Shown here: positions 6,306-8,337 of the stretch, piece by piece | Position numbering within the stretch: position 1 is the first letter of the stretch | Layout: every line of letters begins with the position of its first letter | Assembly (NCBI GenBank): GCA_002407865.1 | Contig: DHPI01000034.1 | Coordinates: forward strand, 28,989 to 37,325 | Reading direction: 5' to 3' | DNA from: Spirochaetia bacterium UBA5368 | GTDB lineage: Bacteria > Spirochaetota > UBA4802 > UBA5368 | Length of the DNA: 8,337 nucleotides | Program-made: the position numbers and the translations under genes | Notes under the pieces: generated by a model | The model's database searches: none | Seen by the model: the letters and a program-made list of their open reading frames with translations, nothing else | Told to the model about the DNA's origin: nothing

Positions 6306-6340
6306 TTTTATATATTATATTTAGTAATATGCGCCGGCGC

Positions 6341-7309
6341 TTATTCAGGCGGCGTGTATAAAAATCCCTGGCATGTCCCGCGCCTTCGAAATTCGTCCTC
6401 AATGGCTTTGAGTACGGTTCCCTTGTGCATTGCCCATTTCGGCGCGACAAGCGTGTCTTTTGGCCGGTCGCCGAGCAGCCGGTGTATAAGAATATCTGGC
6501 CGAAGCCGCTCGATAAAATCGCACACGGTGGATACGTATTCACGAAACCCGAGAAGACGCACGCCGCCCGATTGATACATGTGCTCGAGCTGCGTATTGC
6601 GAACGACATGGAGATGATGCAGTTTTACCCCATGCACCGGCAAAGATGACAGTTCCATCGCGGTTGCCATCATATCGCGCCATTCTTCGTGTGGAATGCC
6701 GAGTATAATATGTGCGCAGACGCATATCCCTCTTTCCGACGCGCGCAATACGGCGCTGCGCGTTGATTGGTGGGTGTGGCCGCGCCTCAAAAAACGCAGG
6801 CTTTCGTTGTGCATTGTCTGCATCCCGATTTCCAGCCACAGCTCGAAACCTTCCCTGTTGTACGAGGCGACAAGGTCGAGCACGTCGTCCGGAAGGCAGT
6901 CGGGACGCGTCCCGATCATCAGGCCGATTATATCGGGCGAGGCGAGCGCCGTGTCGTACAGCCGCTTCAGGGTTTCAATGGAAGCATACGTGTTGGTAAA
7001 AGCCTGAAAATACGCGATATAGCGCGTTGCGACATCGGAGCGCCTGAAGCTTCGCCGCGCATTTTCCATCTGCGCGGCAATGCCGGTGATTCCTTCGGTT
7101 GTGGGGGAGGCTGACCCGCCGGCATCGCAGAATATGCACCCGTGTGCGCCGATTGGGCCGTCGCGGTTGGGGCACGAGAGGCCGGCGTTGATGGGGAGTT
7201 TAAGCATGCGGACGTGATGAGTGTCAAGAAGATAATCTCCGAAGAAATTATACGGCTTGCCCCGCCAGTCGCGGCTGTTACAGTGTTCGCTGTTTTTGTT
7301 CAAATGCAA
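6341..7309 (-). CDS. YhcC/TIGR01212-family radical SAM protein
   Basis: A 322-residue radical SAM protein. The cluster motif sits in LSCPNRDGPIGAHGCIFC (44-61), with Cys46, Cys58 and Cys61 (C-x11-C-x2-C), the long spacing typical of the YhcC/Elp3-like group. The lead-in PYNFFGDYLL...LKLPINAG and later blocks IGTRPDCLPDDVLDLV, ELWLEIGMQTMHNESLRFLRRGHT and HIILGIPHEEW all match this family, as does VKLHHLHVVRNTQL. Substrate is not known. The reading opens with TTG at 7309 (a second TTG is at 7303), neither with a clear ribosome site. This makes it overlap the amidase stop by 32 bases, so translation is probably coupled to the upstream gene. The essential domain starts well inside, so the exact start does not affect the assignment. 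A GCGCCGGCGC palindrome lies just after the stop (6331-6340). Confidence 0.9.
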   Translation of the reverse strand: MHLNKNSEHCNSRDWRGKPYNFFGDYLLDTHHVRMLKLPINAGLSCPNRDGPIGAHGCIFCDAGGSASPTTEGITGIAAQMENARRSFRRSDVATRYIAYFQAFTNTYASIETLKRLYDTALASPDIIGLMIGTRPDCLPDDVLDLVASYNREGFELWLEIGMQTMHNESLRFLRRGHTHQSTRSAVLRASERGICVCAHIILGIPHEEWRDMMATAMELSSLPVHGVKLHHLHVVRNTQLEHMYQSGGVRLLGFREYVSTVCDFIERLRPDILIHRLLGDRPKDTLVAPKWAMHKGTVLKAIEDEFRRRGTCQGFLYTPPE

Positions 7310-8337
7310 AACACGAGTTTTTCAGATATTGATGATTCTGGTATTTCCATGGCGCAAGCTGCACTTTCTTTACCCTCCGGATATGCGCAACTTCAAGATC
7401 ACGGTTCAATTTTACAATGTATATTCCCGCCGTCGGATTGACCTTTTCCGTAACCGTTTTCCACGCATACGACGCCTTTCCCCCCCTGCCGGATTTTACC
7501 CTGGTTTTGACACGGGACGTCGTATGAATATTGCTGAAAGATTTCATAAGTTTTACCAGCGTTTCTCGGTCGGGATTCAGCGCTTTCATCAGCGCGCTTT
7601 CGATGCTTTCATTTTCCTCAATCGCGAAGATTATTGGCGTCGTCAGCGTTGCGCGCTGCGGAGTAACGGCGGCCGCGGATGAAATCGATGTCGGTTTTTT
7701 TACCGGGACGCTATCGCTCTCCCTGGTTTCAGGAACGCCCAGGCTGGCGTATTCGCCGGAATACATCGCGTACAGTGAATCAAATACGGGTTTGTTCCGC
7801 AATGTTTTTTTCGCCAGATAAATGTAGCGTGTCGCCTTTTTGTAGTTTTTCGCGCGCATCAGGCGTTTGCTCGTCGCGTAATAATTTTCCGCCTGCAGGA
7901 GTATGCGCCTGATCGTCCTGTAATTGGCCGCGAAACGTTGATTGTACTGCGGATATTTTTTTTCCATAAGCGTGATGATGGCGGCGGCCTTCTGCGGCTC
8001 GCACAGGCGGATATATAATAGCGCCATACGCGAGAGCTTGAAAAATGTATGCATGTCATCGGATTTGTTCTGTGTGAGCACGGGTTCCCTGCCAGATATG
8101 TCGACGCCGAATATGTCGCGGATTGTGGCGATCAGCGCCTCGTATTGCGCTTCGGCGATGATTTGCAGCATCTCGGGCTGCCTGAGCATCTGCTCTTCTT
8201 CGGGATTGGAGATGAATCCGGTTTCGTATATGATGGAGATTGGAAAATCCACGAAATAGCAGAAACGGTCGTCGGCAACGGTGCCCGTATCCCAGCTGTT
8301 TGCCTTCATGCCCTTTGCGACGAGCATGTCTTTGAGG
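7278..8337 (-). CDS. N-acetylmuramoyl-L-alanine amidase (Amidase_3), C-terminal part, with long extension
   Basis: The 3' part of a gene whose start lies beyond the right edge; about 352 residues are visible. The first 75 or so are the end of an Amidase_3 zinc amidase domain, which cleaves the bond between N-acetylmuramic acid and L-alanine in peptidoglycan. The ending motif IIYETGFISNPEEEQML contains the conserved catalytic Glu and matches the usual 'vE.GF.SN..E...L' pattern. Beyond it is an extension of about 275 residues: a charged helical region rich in Tyr, Arg and Lys with repeat-like helices (about 90-185 from the first visible Met), a Pro/Ser/Thr-rich linker (195-225), and a mixed C-terminal segment (226-349) with no motif I recognise. 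The extension might be TPR-like and used for localisation or binding; that is inference. The stop overlaps the radical SAM start. Confidence 0.85.
   Translation of the reverse strand, partial: LKDMLVAKGMKANSWDTGTVADDRFCYFVDFPISIIYETGFISNPEEEQMLRQPEMLQIIAEAQYEALIATIRDIFGVDISGREPVLTQNKSDDMHTFFKLSRMALLYIRLCEPQKAAAIITLMEKKYPQYNQRFAANYRTIRRILLQAENYYATSKRLMRAKNYKKATRYIYLAKKTLRNKPVFDSLYAMYSGEYASLGVPETRESDSVPVKKPTSISSAAAVTPQRATLTTPIIFAIEENESIESALMKALNPDRETLVKLMKSFSNIHTTSRVKTRVKSGRGGKASYAWKTVTEKVNPTAGIYIVKLNRDLEVAHIRRVKKVQLAPWKYQNHQYLKNSCFAFEQKQRTL

Noticed and set aside
6174..7114. Several plus-strand open frames opposite amn and the radical SAM gene
   Set aside because: All are shadows of genes with strong family motifs; Arg/Ser/Pro-rich text is typical of antisense frames.

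Overview
This window reads as ordinary bacterial chromosome: short genes on both strands, small intergenic gaps, mostly housekeeping functions, and moderate base composition with no strong bias. Bacterial identity is secure: there is a type A RNase P RNA, a bacterial L28 ribosomal protein, RsmD, and a tRNA-Gly. A periplasmic amidase and SppA fit a cell with a peptidoglycan wall, probably diderm. The variant RsmD and the mix of families are compatible with a spirochaete-like lineage, but that placement is a guess.

Layout, left to right. Bases 1-412 hold no intact gene. They look like the decayed 3' end of a coding sequence, with reading sense moving through three frames and one in-frame TAG. 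Next is a small multi-pass membrane protein (438-917, +). A bidirectional terminator (935-969) separates it from a convergent tRNA-Gly(TCC) (973-1043, -) that has its own promoter. A TIM-barrel amidohydrolase (1117-1947, -) is divergent from a two-gene unit made of the S49 protease sppA and a Yip1-type membrane protein, which overlap by 4 bases (2163-3709, +). A perfect 20-bp hairpin (3815-3858) closes this unit and the convergent rpmB (3906-4094, -).

From an AT-rich divergent region, a small DUF1858 disulfide protein (4226-4429, +) is followed by rsmD (4448-5023, +) and then the RNase P RNA gene rnpB (5054-5430, +). Convergent to these is a minus-strand series. In transcription order it is an N-acetylmuramoyl-L-alanine amidase with a long C-terminal extension (cut by the right edge, 7278-8337), a YhcC/TIGR01212-type radical SAM protein that overlaps the amidase end (6341-7309), and the AMP nucleosidase amn (5443-6240). 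The amn gene is preceded by a leader with a nested dyad.

How the genes relate: rpmB, rsmD, rnpB and tRNA-Gly all belong to translation and RNA maturation. SppA with its membrane partner suggests membrane-protein turnover. AMP nucleosidase acts in adenylate balance, and the amidase in cell-wall remodelling. I see no mobile element, CRISPR array, defence island or biosynthetic cluster. No clearly new system stands out; the points worth a second look are the decayed reading frame at the left edge, the amn leader dyad, the rnpB 3' end and the amidase extension.
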